NCBI RefSeq assembly: GCF_016801865.2
Contig: NC_068939.1
Coordinates: forward strand, 95,064,067 to 95,128,066
Length of the DNA stretch: 64,000 nucleotides
From: Culex pipiens pallens
Taxonomy: Eukaryota; Arthropoda; Insecta; Diptera; Culicidae
Reading direction: 5' to 3'
Shown: one piece after another, positions 38,701 to 46,411 of the stretch
How the letters are laid out: every line of letters begins with the position of its first letter
Position numbering within the stretch: the stretch's first letter is position 1
The notes under the pieces: model-generated
The model's database searches: none
What the model saw: the letters and a program-made list of their open reading frames with translations, nothing else
What the model was told of the DNA's origin: nothing
Program-made: the position numbers and the translations under genes

Positions 38701-41700
38701 TGGCTGTCTGTTTGCGCTGAAATGTAATTAATATTTCAATTTACATCACATTTATTTGCACGATTCGTCGATGTTGACTTTTCGATTTGCTTCCTTGTCC
38801 AAGAACTGGAGGTGGGCAAAACTGCTCTTGCCAATAAGACGCTCAAGTTGGTTGCTCACTTAAAAATTACCATTTTGAACTACTTTTAGGCTTTGGGAAT
38901 GTTGATCAAAAATGTGCACTTGATTTCTCGGCAATTTACCAATACACTCAAAGAACTGCGGGTTTGTTTGTATCATATTTGCTATCTCTCTCTAGCAATA
39001 GTTTTTTGTCATGTGGTTTCCAGGTGAGCAATTCTCTACGAAATCGGTCTTTTTTCTTCAATTTTAATTTTTGTATTTTTTAATCTGACTGAAACTTTTT
39101 TGGTGCCTTCGGTATGCCCAAAGAAGCCATTTTGCATCATTAGTTTGTCCAAATAATTTTCCATACAAATTTCGCAGCTGTCCATACAAAAATGATGTAT
39201 GAAAATTCAAAAATCTGTATCTTTTGAAGGAATTTTTTGATCGATTTGGTGTCTTCGGCAAAGTTGTAAGTATGGATACGGACTACACTGGAAAAAAATG
39301 ATACACGGTAAAAAAAATTTGGTGATTTTTTTATTTAACTTTTTATCACTAAAATTTGATTTGCAAAAAAATACTATTTTTTTTATTTTTTGATATGTTT
39401 TAGAGGATATAAAATGCCAACTTTTCAGAAATTTCCAGGTTGTGCAAAAAATCTTTGACCAAGTTATGATTTTTTTAATCAATGCTGATTTTTTCAAAAA
39501 ATCGAAATATTGGTCGCAAAAATTTTTCAACTTCATTTTTAGATGCAAAATCAAATTTGCAATCAAAAAGTACTTCAGTAAAATTTTGATAGAGTGCACC
39601 GTTTTCAAGTTAAATCCATATTAAGGTGACTGTTTTGAAAATAGTCGCAGTTTTTCATTTTTTTTAAATAAGTGCACATATTTGCACACTTTTGGAAAAA
39701 AATATTTTTGAAAAGCTGAGAAAATTCTCTATGTTTTGCTTCTTTGGACTTTGTTGATACGACCTTTAGTTGCTGAGATATTGCCATGCAAAGGTTTAAA
39801 AACAGGAAAATTGATGTTTTCTAAGTCTCACCCAAACAGCCCACCATTTTTCAATGTCGATATCTCAGCAACTAATGGTCCGATTTTCAATGTTAATATA
39901 TGAAACATTTTTGAAATTTTCCGATCTTTTCGAAAACATTATTTTCAAAATTTTCAAATCAAGACTACCATTTTAAAAGGGCGTAATATTGAATGTTTGG
40001 CCCTTCTGAAATGTTAGTCTTGATTTGAAAATTTTTAAAATAATGTTTTCGAAAAGATCGGAAAATTTCAAAAATGTTTCATATATTAACATTGAAAATC
40101 GGACCATTAGTTGCTGAGATATCGACATTAAAAAATGGTGGGCTGTTTGGGTGAGACTTAGAAAACATCAATTTTCCTGTTTTTAAACCTTTGCATGGCA
40201 ATATCTCAGCAACTAAAGGTCGTATCAACAAAGTCCGAAGAAGCAAAATATAGAGAATTTTCTCAGCTTTTCAAAAATATTTCGGGCGGTCAGTCAAAAA
40301 ACACCTGTGTTTTTGACTGACCACCCGAAATGCAGCCAACATACATTAGGTTTGATAAATCATTAGGTTTGATAAAGCAGTTTTAATGCTGAATTTAAAA
40401 ACAACGATTTAAACCGATATAAATAAGATTTTGTTTTCAACGTAACTTCAAGCGGCCTTGAATGAGCATGAAAAATACGCTACAATTACTACAGCGCACC
40501 GCCAAAGTAGGGGAAATATACCCATTTTAAGCCTAATGTTGCCAATTGCGATGAAATTTTAAGCGATCACTCACGAAAAGTAGCATTTATAGAGAAAGTT
40601 TCCTGGCATCACTGGCTCACTCCAACAGGCGCTGCTGGTGGTGTTGGTGGCCACCCTTTGTTCTTTATTTGCCTTCGCTTCTCGCTCGTTTTCCTTCAGC
40701 TTTCGATTGGAATGGGTGGTCAAAATTGAAACGTCAAAAGACTTAGTGCGTTTGTTTTTTTATAGCGCTTGCTAGTTATTTCCATGTTTCGGGATTATTT
40801 TTCAAGTGAGTGACTAACTAATGTTCAAAAGAACATGTTGCCGGTAGTTGGAAGCAATTTCATATCTCTAGCGCAAGTGAAAAGATATTGATGGCGACTT
40901 TCGTTAAGCTGTTAAGCTCTCATCTTGCGTGTGGATGTGTGTGCCAACAAAATGATGAGAAATGGTTTCACTTAATAGAAATTATGATCAAAAGGGCATT
41001 AAATTTGATCTTTTTGGCCAGTAAGTGGCATACATTTGGGTGATTACTCGAGGCGGTGCTGTTGCTGGTAAGTTTATAGCCTAACTAGAATTTTTGGCAC
41101 TTTAATCGACCATCAAACTCTCCATATGACGAAGATAGGTATTTGATTAGAGAGAGAATATTTCCCCTGTATAAATAATAGTGCCAAATGATCAAAAATA
41201 GATTGCAATATTGCACCAGCCGATGGAAGAATTCTCCACAACAAAGTTTCACTGAGTACTCACTGGGAGTGAAATTTTAAAGAGACTGAGCCGCACTTCT
41301 CTTCTCAAAAAACATCCAATTTTTTGGGAGAATTTCTCGTTTGTGTAAGTTCGAGAAAGGATAGTTTTTTCAGACAATTTTTAAAATTCTTTTAGGTCAG
41401 ATAATAAAACTAGTAGTTATCGATCGGCAGAATTAGCGATTTTACAAAATTGAATACAGTTGAATGATCTCTCCATTCGCTTCAGTTAATGTGACAGACA
41501 CTTTTGTAATTACAGCCGGGAAAGTAATTAGTAGTGTCCGACTTTTTCTTCGTGTTGCAGTCGAATCGGAAGACGGACTATTGGTAGCGCCCTAGATAGA
41601 GAGCAACGGTTGAACAATGAAAACAAAGAAAACACAAACTTATTTTAAGGACAGTAAATACAGTCAGTGAGAGCACTTGTTGTTTTTTGCTTCAATATTT

Positions 41701-42825
41701 CGATATTGTTTGACAATTGTGGTCAATTGAAGTTTCACAGAAATGTTTATTTTAAAGTCGTTTTTGAGGGTTTTTTTTAGGGGGAAAGAGAGAGAGAAAG
41801 ATAGAGAGTGAGGGGGTAATGATAATAACATCGACACATAAACAATGAACGACCGGACGACGACGCGTAACAGAAAGTTAAGTTAAAAATATGTATATTT
41901 ATATAAGTAAGTATATATGTATATATATAGAGTACGATGAAGAAAAACACAGCTCTATTGCAGCTCTATCAAATATCGAGTATATAAATACAAGAATCGG
42001 GTGCAAAAGACTAGTCGTATTAGGAGGAGTTTTGTGGTTTGTAGTTGTGTCTGAGTGTGTATGTGTCACGGTTTTTAGTACGAGATAGAGAGAGAGAGAC
42101 AGAATAAAAACGAGAGAGACAGAGAGAGGCTGGTGTGAGGTAAGGAAATGTTTGCACTTACCAACACCCGGGTAGGGCTGGATGCCGGGATAGGCCGCGT
42201 GGGGTAGTGCGGCGTCCCCGTTTGGAAGTCCTTGGGCCGGTATCGACAGGTGGAGCGCATCTACGTAAATGGCTGAATCAATACATTACTGTGATTTTAA
42301 GAAGGCAGGGTGGTGGTGGTGAGACAAGGTGGGCAAAACTGGGGACTACTTACGCCCTGGGTAGGTCTGGGGGATTCCGTTGGTGTAGACCGCCTCGGAA
42401 CCGGCCGGCTGCCCGTTTGGCGTTTGTGCGGCCATATTGAAGGTCGGCATCGTCGGCGACGGTAGCGAAGGGATGGCACCGTTCACGGGTTGTCCTGAAC
42501 CTTGAAGAACCGGAGAAACATGACAATCAGTTGGGGTCAGTGTTGGGGCCGGACGGGGGTTCGAAGGATGATGATGGTATTCACCGTTCAACGCATGAGG
42601 TATTTGTGTTGCAAGTGCAGCCATCGGGTTGATGTAGGTTCCCTGTGCGGTGGCCGCGGCCATCAGTGCCGCCTGTTGCTGCTGGGCGTAGGCACCGTAC
42701 GGTCCGAACTGGTTGAAGACGAACGGCGACAGCAAGTTCATATGACCGGCCATTTGCTGCATACGACGGAGTTGCCTCTCTTTCTCGGTGTCCGCAAACT
42801 TGACCACTAAGCTAGAGGACGCACC
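26603..42825 (-). CDS. bru3: CELF/Bruno family RNA-binding protein, C-terminal part (bru3-like; six exons, 5' end outside window)
   Basis: Gene-level entry joining exons 42825-42585, 42500-42354, 42260-42162, 29889-29812, 28829-28671 and 26730-26603 on the minus strand. Coding total is 852 nt (283 residues plus TAA). In the partial protein the end of RRM2 and the motif [18 protein letters not shown] occupy about residues 1-27. A Gln/Ala-rich then Pro/Asn-rich linker runs to about 190. RRM3 follows, with RNP2 LFIYHL at 200-205 and RNP1 KCFGFVSF at 239-246, and the protein ends [10 protein letters not shown]. The linker motif RRMQQMAG and this C-terminus are typical of CELF3-6 and Drosophila Bru3 rather than CELF1/2 or Aret. 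Family members bind GU-rich RNA through three RRMs and regulate alternative splicing, translation and mRNA stability in nucleus and cytoplasm, mostly in neurons and muscle. All junctions are GT-AG with matching phases. RRM1 and most of RRM2 are absent from the window, so the start codon is not here. Confidence 0.93.
27084..27293. mobile_element. TA-flanked foldback MITE, about 208 bp
   Basis: The termini are AAGCTAATCCGGAAACTCTA at 27085-27104 and the reverse complement of AAGCTAATCCGGTAACTCTA at 27273-27292, 19 of 20 matching, each bordered by TA. Further inward pairing (AAACAT.. with ATGTTT..) gives a long hairpin. A TA target and foldback form suggest a Tc1/mariner-type non-autonomous element. 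It lies in the intron between exons E and F. Confidence 0.75.
27465..27543 (-). repeat. tRNA-derived (SINE-like) Pol III promoter sequence
   Basis: Read on the minus strand there is an A-box-like TGGCCGAGGCAG and, about 45 bp on, a B-box-like GGTTCCATTCC (one mismatch to consensus), then GTCGGCAC and a run of 12 T, a Pol III terminator. The arms do not pair as a full cloverleaf, so it is not a working tRNA. It is best explained as a SINE head or tRNA-derived repeat in the exon E-F intron. Confidence 0.6.
28150..28420 (-). repeat. Partial copy of the 8085 / 39060 repeat family
   Basis: On the minus strand it reads GATTTGGCTCAAACTTTGTG, GGGCCTTCCTTATGACC, TCATTGGTTCACCCATTAAA, GTCTGTAACTTTT-like and GGCTCAGTTGTAGGTATTG. 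This parallels 8095-8330 word for word with divergence. It sits in the exon E-F intron in the opposite orientation to the other copies, ending about 250 bp before exon E's donor. Confidence 0.7.
28671..28829 (-). CDS. bru3: bru3-like exon E: first part of RRM3 (RNP2)
   Basis: This 159-nt exon encodes [20 protein letters not shown], then [19 protein letters not shown] and [13 protein letters not shown]. This is the near-invariant start of CELF RRM3. RNP2 is LFIYHL, and the exon ends inside RNP1 at KCFG. The acceptor is TTGTTACCACCAG/GCTGC and the donor TTTCG/GTAAGAG. Exon length and the split of RNP1 by an intron agree with other CELF genes. A (GT)n tract on the transcribed strand lies in the preceding intron. 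Confidence 0.97.
29267..29280 (-). promoter_or_regulatory. GU-repeat tract in the intron before RRM3 exon E
   Basis: The plus strand has a (CA)n run, so the bru3 pre-mRNA carries a (GU)n tract about 440 nt upstream of exon E. GU repeats are established binding sites for CELF/Bruno RRMs. Autoregulatory splicing is therefore possible; this is inference from motif alone. Confidence 0.35.
29737..29768. repeat. GTA/GTG/GTT trinucleotide microsatellite
   Basis: A run of GTAGTAGTAGTGGTGGTGG-type trinucleotides passes into GTTGTTG. It lies 40-75 nt downstream of exon D's donor (as CAC/CTA repeats on the transcript). A second GTG run occurs at about 29949-29979, upstream of exon D. Confidence 0.85.
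29812..29889 (-). CDS. bru3: bru3-like exon D: linker before RRM3
   Basis: This 78-nt exon encodes [20 protein letters not shown], then PAQRE. It matches the AYPAAYGQ...FPQPP...QQQREG segment of CELF3-6. The acceptor is AAATTTAACAG/CCTACCC and the donor GTGAAG/GTAAGC. Two bases at the start complete an Ala codon from exon C and one base at the end starts a Gly codon completed in exon E. It is isolated from exon C by 12.3 kb and from exon E by 982 bp. A GTA/GTG microsatellite lies just downstream of its donor (29737-29768 on the plus strand). Confidence 0.92.
31699..31773 (+). repeat. tRNA-like head of the SINE (anticodon-position TGT)
   Basis: The acceptor stem GGAGCGG pairs with CTGCTCC over 7 bp (one G-T). 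The anticodon arm TTCGC-TTTGTAA-GCGAA has a perfect 5-bp stem and 7-nt loop with TGT at positions 34-36 (tRNA-Thr-like). The T arm TGGG-TTCGATG-CCCA gives 4 pairs, with GGTTCGATGCC as B box. The cloverleaf is well preserved, but its position at the start of a SINE with target duplication argues against a working tRNA gene. Confidence 0.75.
31832..31908 (-). repeat. Second tRNA-like module, opposite orientation
   Basis: On the minus strand AGTCGT and ACGACT form the acceptor-stem ends, with a perfect A box TGGCCTAGTGG followed by TTAGCAT, and a decayed B box GGAACGAACCC before CCGCCTC. The anticodon arm is poorly formed. It points head-on at the first module, 58 bp away. Confidence 0.6.
32327..32399 (+). 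repeat. (GATTA)n tail
   Basis: About 14 perfect copies of GATTA/TTAGA form the 3' tail of the SINE-like element and directly abut the target duplication. They are not telomeric repeats. Confidence 0.95.
36716..36904. mobile_element. TA-flanked MITE, about 185 bp (CCGTCAT...ATGACGG)
   Basis: The left end is TACCGTCATACGGGGCGAAT with CGGGAC; the right end holds CCCCGATTCGCCCCAGATGA and CGGTA. The ends pair as GTACCGTCAT-GGGGCGAATCGG over about 27 bp and are bordered by TA. The motif CCGTCATC-GGGGTGAATCGG is a familiar dispersed mosquito repeat (general knowledge). No ORF. Confidence 0.75.
37960..38280 (-). other. Possible unrecognised exon in the 12.3-kb intron
   Basis: A minus-strand frame stays open for about 105 codons with protein-like composition, including [40 protein letters not shown] and [10 protein letters not shown], then a donor-like AACG/GTAATT at 37960/37959. 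Its end phase would join exon D in frame. There is no good acceptor or start codon and no domain I recognise. It could be a cassette exon, a nested gene remnant or chance. Confidence 0.25.
39060..40282 (+). repeat. Dispersed repeat family copy ending in a 580-bp palindrome
   Basis: It shares with 8085-9110 the words CAGCTGTCCATACAAAAATG, GATTTGGTGTCTTCGGCAAA, TACACGGTAAAAAAAATT, GTCTCACCCAAACAGCCC and TCAGCAACTAATGGTCCGAT in the same order. The 3' part (39701-40282) is an inverted duplication. Non-coding. Confidence 0.75.
39701..40282. repeat. Near-perfect 580-bp palindrome, arms about 280 bp
   Basis: Arms run from AATATTTTTGAAAAGCTGAG to CAAATCAAGACTACC, and back through TTAGTCTTGATTTG to CTCAGCTTTTCAAAAATATT. 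The short spacer is near 39990. Arm identity is high by eye. A transcript of either strand, including the bru3 pre-mRNA, would form a long double-stranded hairpin. Confidence 0.88.
40279..40331. repeat. 53-bp hairpin abutting the palindrome
   Basis: The left arm ATTTCGGGCGGTCAGTCAAA and right arm TTTGACTGACCACCCGAAAT match apart from one substitution and a one-base length difference, around a CTGT-type loop. It directly follows the end of the larger palindrome, so it may be its terminal piece or a separate tiny element. Confidence 0.75.
42162..42260 (-). CDS. bru3: bru3-like exon C: linker ([10 protein letters not shown] segment)
   Basis: This 99-nt exon encodes [19 protein letters not shown], then [13 protein letters not shown]. 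It corresponds to the PAQ...AYAGVQQYAG part of the CELF4 linker. The acceptor chosen is TTTACGTAG/ATGCG at 42261, which gives a His codon across the junction. A second in-frame AG 30 nt inside the exon (42231-42232) could give a form ten residues shorter. The donor is GGTGTTG/GTAAGT. The intron before it is 93 bp; the one after it is 12,272 bp. A CT-rich stretch (minus strand, about 42074-42130) sits just downstream of the donor and could bind pyrimidine-tract splicing factors (inference). Confidence 0.88.
42354..42500 (-). CDS. bru3: bru3-like exon B: Pro/Asn-rich linker
   Basis: This 147-nt exon encodes [18 protein letters not shown], then [20 protein letters not shown] and [10 protein letters not shown]. 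The segment matches the linker of CELF4-type proteins, which carry IPSLPSP and NGQPAAEAVFANGI. The acceptor is TTCTTCAAG/GTTCAGG preceded by a pyrimidine-rich stretch; the donor is CCAGGGC/GTAAGT. The intron before it is only 84 bp, a multiple of three and free of stops (see findings). The boundary with exon A recreates a Gly codon. Confidence 0.92.
42501..42584 (-). other. 84-bp stop-free intron (possible exitron) in the bru3-like linker
   Basis: GTGAAT...CTTCAAG borders are good, and splicing restores the conserved HALNGSGQP junction. The intron length is 28 codons with no stop, so unspliced RNA would insert [19 protein letters not shown] and CHVSPVLQG into the linker. CELF4-type relatives lack this segment, which supports it being an intron. 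Confidence 0.8.
42585..42825 (-). CDS. bru3: bru3-like exon A: end of RRM2 and Gln/Ala-rich linker
   Basis: The acceptor is a pyrimidine tract ending CTCTCTACAG just before 42825. The exon opens in phase 0 with [10 protein letters not shown], the usual exon boundary after the TMP motif near the end of RRM2 in CELF proteins. It encodes 80 residues plus one base: [19 protein letters not shown], then [19 protein letters not shown], a four-Gln run, and [15 protein letters not shown]. The donor is AACG/GTGAAT at 42585/42584. Upstream lies an intron of more than 21 kb with no recognisable exon in this window. Confidence 0.94.
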
Positions 42826-45081
42826 CTGTAGAGAGAAAAAAAAAAACAAACAACCAAAAAAAAAGCGCGTTAATTACATAAATCATTCGCGGTCGGGTTT
42901 TAATTCGCTCGTATAAATCATCATCTGCTTAAGTGGGCAGGGTGGTGAGCTAAACACCGCAACATAATTTATATCCATTTATGATTATTACACGAGATAT
43001 TGTGGGCAGGGCACGCGACTCCCAAAATGTCGCCACACACACACACAAGCTTTTTTCTGTTTTGTTGTCCTCGTGATTAATAGTGGTACCACACGATAAA
43101 CACCAGAGAATCCAACACTGGGGGTGTAGTTTTCTTTGTTTTGTGTGTGACTGTCAACGTGGCTTACCGGTTTAATATCGTTTAATGTAGCGACAAAAGA
43201 AGCTAGGGATAATTCATTTTAATCTGCCCTTCCCCAACTCCTATCCCACAGATCCCCGTTGGCATGGGGGGTAGGTTTGGGATCTGAAGCAATTGCTAAA
43301 TGATGGGCTTTTCCCCGGATGGAACGGTTCCTCTATGTAAGATAAGGTTAAGTTCATAATTAGTGGGATTTATTGCTGGGACATTAGTCAAGGCCAGTGT
43401 ACGATTGTAATCGCTGGGAATGTTTGGCTGTACGACGTGTAACATATGTATTAACGGAATGAAAAAGCTTCGAATATGCTGAAACGTTATTTATTCTGAT
43501 TTAAGATCATTCAACGGGTATCTTGGGTTCAACCAACACATTTTTTTAAATATTTTTCTTCCGGCCGGGAGAATGTTTAACAAAATTATTTATTTCGTGA
43601 GAAAAAAGTTTTAAAATATTTTATTTTGAGACTTTATGACTACCACTCCATCCGTCAGCAAGTCGAGACCCGAGAGATTGTAGTTCATTCCTCCAAAACT
43701 CCCCATCGTCACGGCCACAATACGCCATATTGCCGCATCGATTCCACCTCGACGACGACCGTCGCCGATATCATAATCACAACCCCCGAAAACAATGACG
43801 ACAGCACTTTGCCCTGACTCCTTTTCTGTGGGTGAAAAAACGAGGAGACGGGGTCCTCATCGTCACTTCCGGGCCCGCGTCAACCGTCTCAATTATGTCG
43901 GCTCATCGTTCGGGCGGCCAGATTCATCAGGTGTTTTTTGGGTCGAACAACGGGACGGGGAGCGAAAATTGACAGCCAACAACAATGCCGGCTGTTGTGT
44001 GGAAAAAAAAGTTTGTCACATGCAACAGTTTTAGGGGATTTTTTGTCGGTCAAAAAGTTGAAGCGAAAATCAGTCAAAAACAGGAAGAAGCCTAAAAGCA
44101 GCTCGGGCATCAATGGGGAGGCGATGAAAAAAAAGCGAAGCATTTCCATTTGGCCGCCGGAAGTAGTACTTTTATAGTCATAGTTTTTTTCTCCCTTCTC
44201 CGCTTTGTGCCCTTTTGATTTTTATGCTGGCGGCTGAACCCGGGTTGGGGTTGGGGGCTCCAACTCACTGTTTCTGGCTCTGGTGGGGAGCCTTTTGGAG
44301 AATAAAAACCGAGACCGAGTGGTGTGGTGTGGGGGGAAGCGCAACACGTTGGTCGGAGCGCTACAAGTGCCCTGAGTTAATGGTCTGGTCGCTTGCCGTT
44401 GGACCGGATTGTGTGCATATTTATGTGCGGGCTTGTATTTCGTTTAGTTTTTCCACCCCCCGACGCCATCGTCCCCGGCTCGAGAGAGGGGAAGGGGGTG
44501 AGCAACATTGGAACATTGGACCGTAGTGGTTGCTTGCTTTTGGGTGGAACTTTTGTTGAACAAGCTCATTGTCCGGAGGTACCTCAACAGGTGGATTGGG
44601 ATATTATAAACCACTTTTAGTGTCTGTCTTTTTTTTTCATAAACAGCTTAATTGTGGTATGGAAAAGTGTAGTGAATAACGTTGAACAGTTTTCGTGCAT
44701 TCCGTGCTTGTGCTATCTTGTCCTAGTCAAGCTATGACGTTTTAAAACAAATAATATTTGGCATTGAATTATTGTAAACATTATTTGGGATAAACAATTC
44801 TTCGCTGAATACTTGTTAGAAGGTTTCGGAACATTCAGGTCATAATTTCCGGGAGGTCGCAAATGACTCATAACTACTCTACATATTAGTATCGAGTATC
44901 GAGCGAAGTTCATTGAAGCTACCTGAGGCTAAACCGATGGTGAATACACTGCTAAAACCCTGTGACCATGTTGAAGTTGTTTTTTTACATGTTGAAGTCC
45001 AGACTATAACTTTAAGAACCCGAACATTCGGAGGATAATGTAGGAGGTTTGGTGATCCATAAAGTGAGAGTCTCTCTAAAG

Positions 45082-46411
45082 CAGGGCTGCGGAGTCGGGT
45101 CATATTTCAAACGACTCCAACTCCGACTCTGGCTTTCTGAGTAAAGCCGACTCCGACTCCGGCTCCGGCTTTCCACAAATTCGTTGACTCCGGCTCCGAC
45201 TCCGATTCCGACACCTAATCTGTATTTTTAATATTAAAAAAAAAACGCATTTTCAGCACAAAAATTTTCTGAGTAAATTTGAGTTTTGTGGTTTGAAAAA
45301 TTGGAACATTTTCTTTAACTACTTTTATTTTATATTCATTTTTTTTAGTTAATAAGCTAGCTATACTAATTTCAATTGTTTTTTTTTCAGCAAGTTTTCA
45401 TTCACTGAAAATTTCAGAAGTGCAGATTTCAGTAAATTTAACTGAATTCAGTAATGAGAAATTGGTGTGCAGTAACTATCAAAGATACCCTGGTTTTGAA
45501 ATAAACAATTTTCAAAGTAACTATTTTTGAAAGCTTTTTTGAAATTATTTCAGAAGACGTACATGGATATTGTGTGATCGAGCCGCACTTTAAACATACA
45601 AATCATTTGAAAATTCTAATATTTGAAAAATAAATTAAATTATATCAATTATTTCACCCCGATTTAAGGCATTTACAAAAAAATAGACTTGCTCAACGCT
45701 ATTATTTAAGGATCAACACTTTAAGAGTAAGAAATTGTAAACATTGGGGTAATCGATATATCTAATAAATTCAAAGTTGCATATGCGAGGCATAAGAGCA
45801 CCGGTTTAACTGTATTTCAAAATTAGTTGCAACTTATTTTCGATATTTTTTGTCAGCTTGAAATGTTTTCAGCACGACACTTTGATTGGTTTTTATTTAC
45901 ATACAAAATGTGCATGTAGCGTTCCAAGTAGAAGATTGATATTATAGTTGATAATGTATTACAAACATAATTATTTTTGTTAAATACTGATAGTGAGCTT
46001 TCCAATCACAATAAAAATGCTTCGAAAACATCATGGTATCTGATAAATATCTTGAACCAAAAAATAAACTAAACAAAAAACTGTCAACGCAGTGCATGCA
46101 ATTCAATAAATAAATTTAAAATATAAAAAAATGGGAAGTAACCTGCATTATAACAAATATTGAACAATTAATAAGTTCGTAAATTATATTAAATTTTTTG
46201 ACAACTCCGACTCCAGCTCCGACTCAGGGTCTTTCAGAAATTTACGACTCCGGCTCCGACCCGACTCCAGCTCATACAATTTAGCCGACTCCGACTCCGA
46301 CTCCAAATTCAGCTATTAGAGATTTGACGACTCCGACACCGACTCCGACTCCAGGTCCCCAAAAAGACCACCGACTCCGGCTCCGACTCCGATTCCGACT
46401 CCACAGCCCTG
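45082..46411. mobile_element. 1.33-kb hAT-like non-autonomous element with GACTCC subterminal repeats
   Basis: The ends are CAGGGCTGCGGAGTCGG and CCGACTCCACAGCCCTG, a 17-bp TIR (one mismatch). The flanks are CTCTAAAG at 45074-45081 and CTTTAAAG at 46412-46419, an 8-bp target duplication with one difference. CAGGG termini and 8-bp duplications are hAT features. GACTCC/GGCTCC hexamer arrays occupy the first 150 and last 220 bp; the AT-rich middle has no transposase ORF. The CAGGGCTGTGGAGTCGG end is known from hAT-like repeats in many animals. Confidence 0.88.

Larger units (their letters stand above)
29890..42161 (-). other. 12.3-kb intron between bru3-like exons C and D
   Basis: The donor is GTTG/GTAAGT at 42162/42161 and the acceptor TTTAACAG at 29890. 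It contains the SINE-like insertion at 31699-32399, a TA-flanked MITE at 36716-36904, a possible exon at 37960-38280, the repeat copy at 39060-40282 with its palindrome, and purine-rich tracts near 41790-41815 and 42085-42128. Two stretches (about 33.8-35.6 kb and 37.0-38.7 kb) are less AT-rich and could include conserved regulatory sequence. The rest is AT-rich with no recognised feature. Confidence 0.8.
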
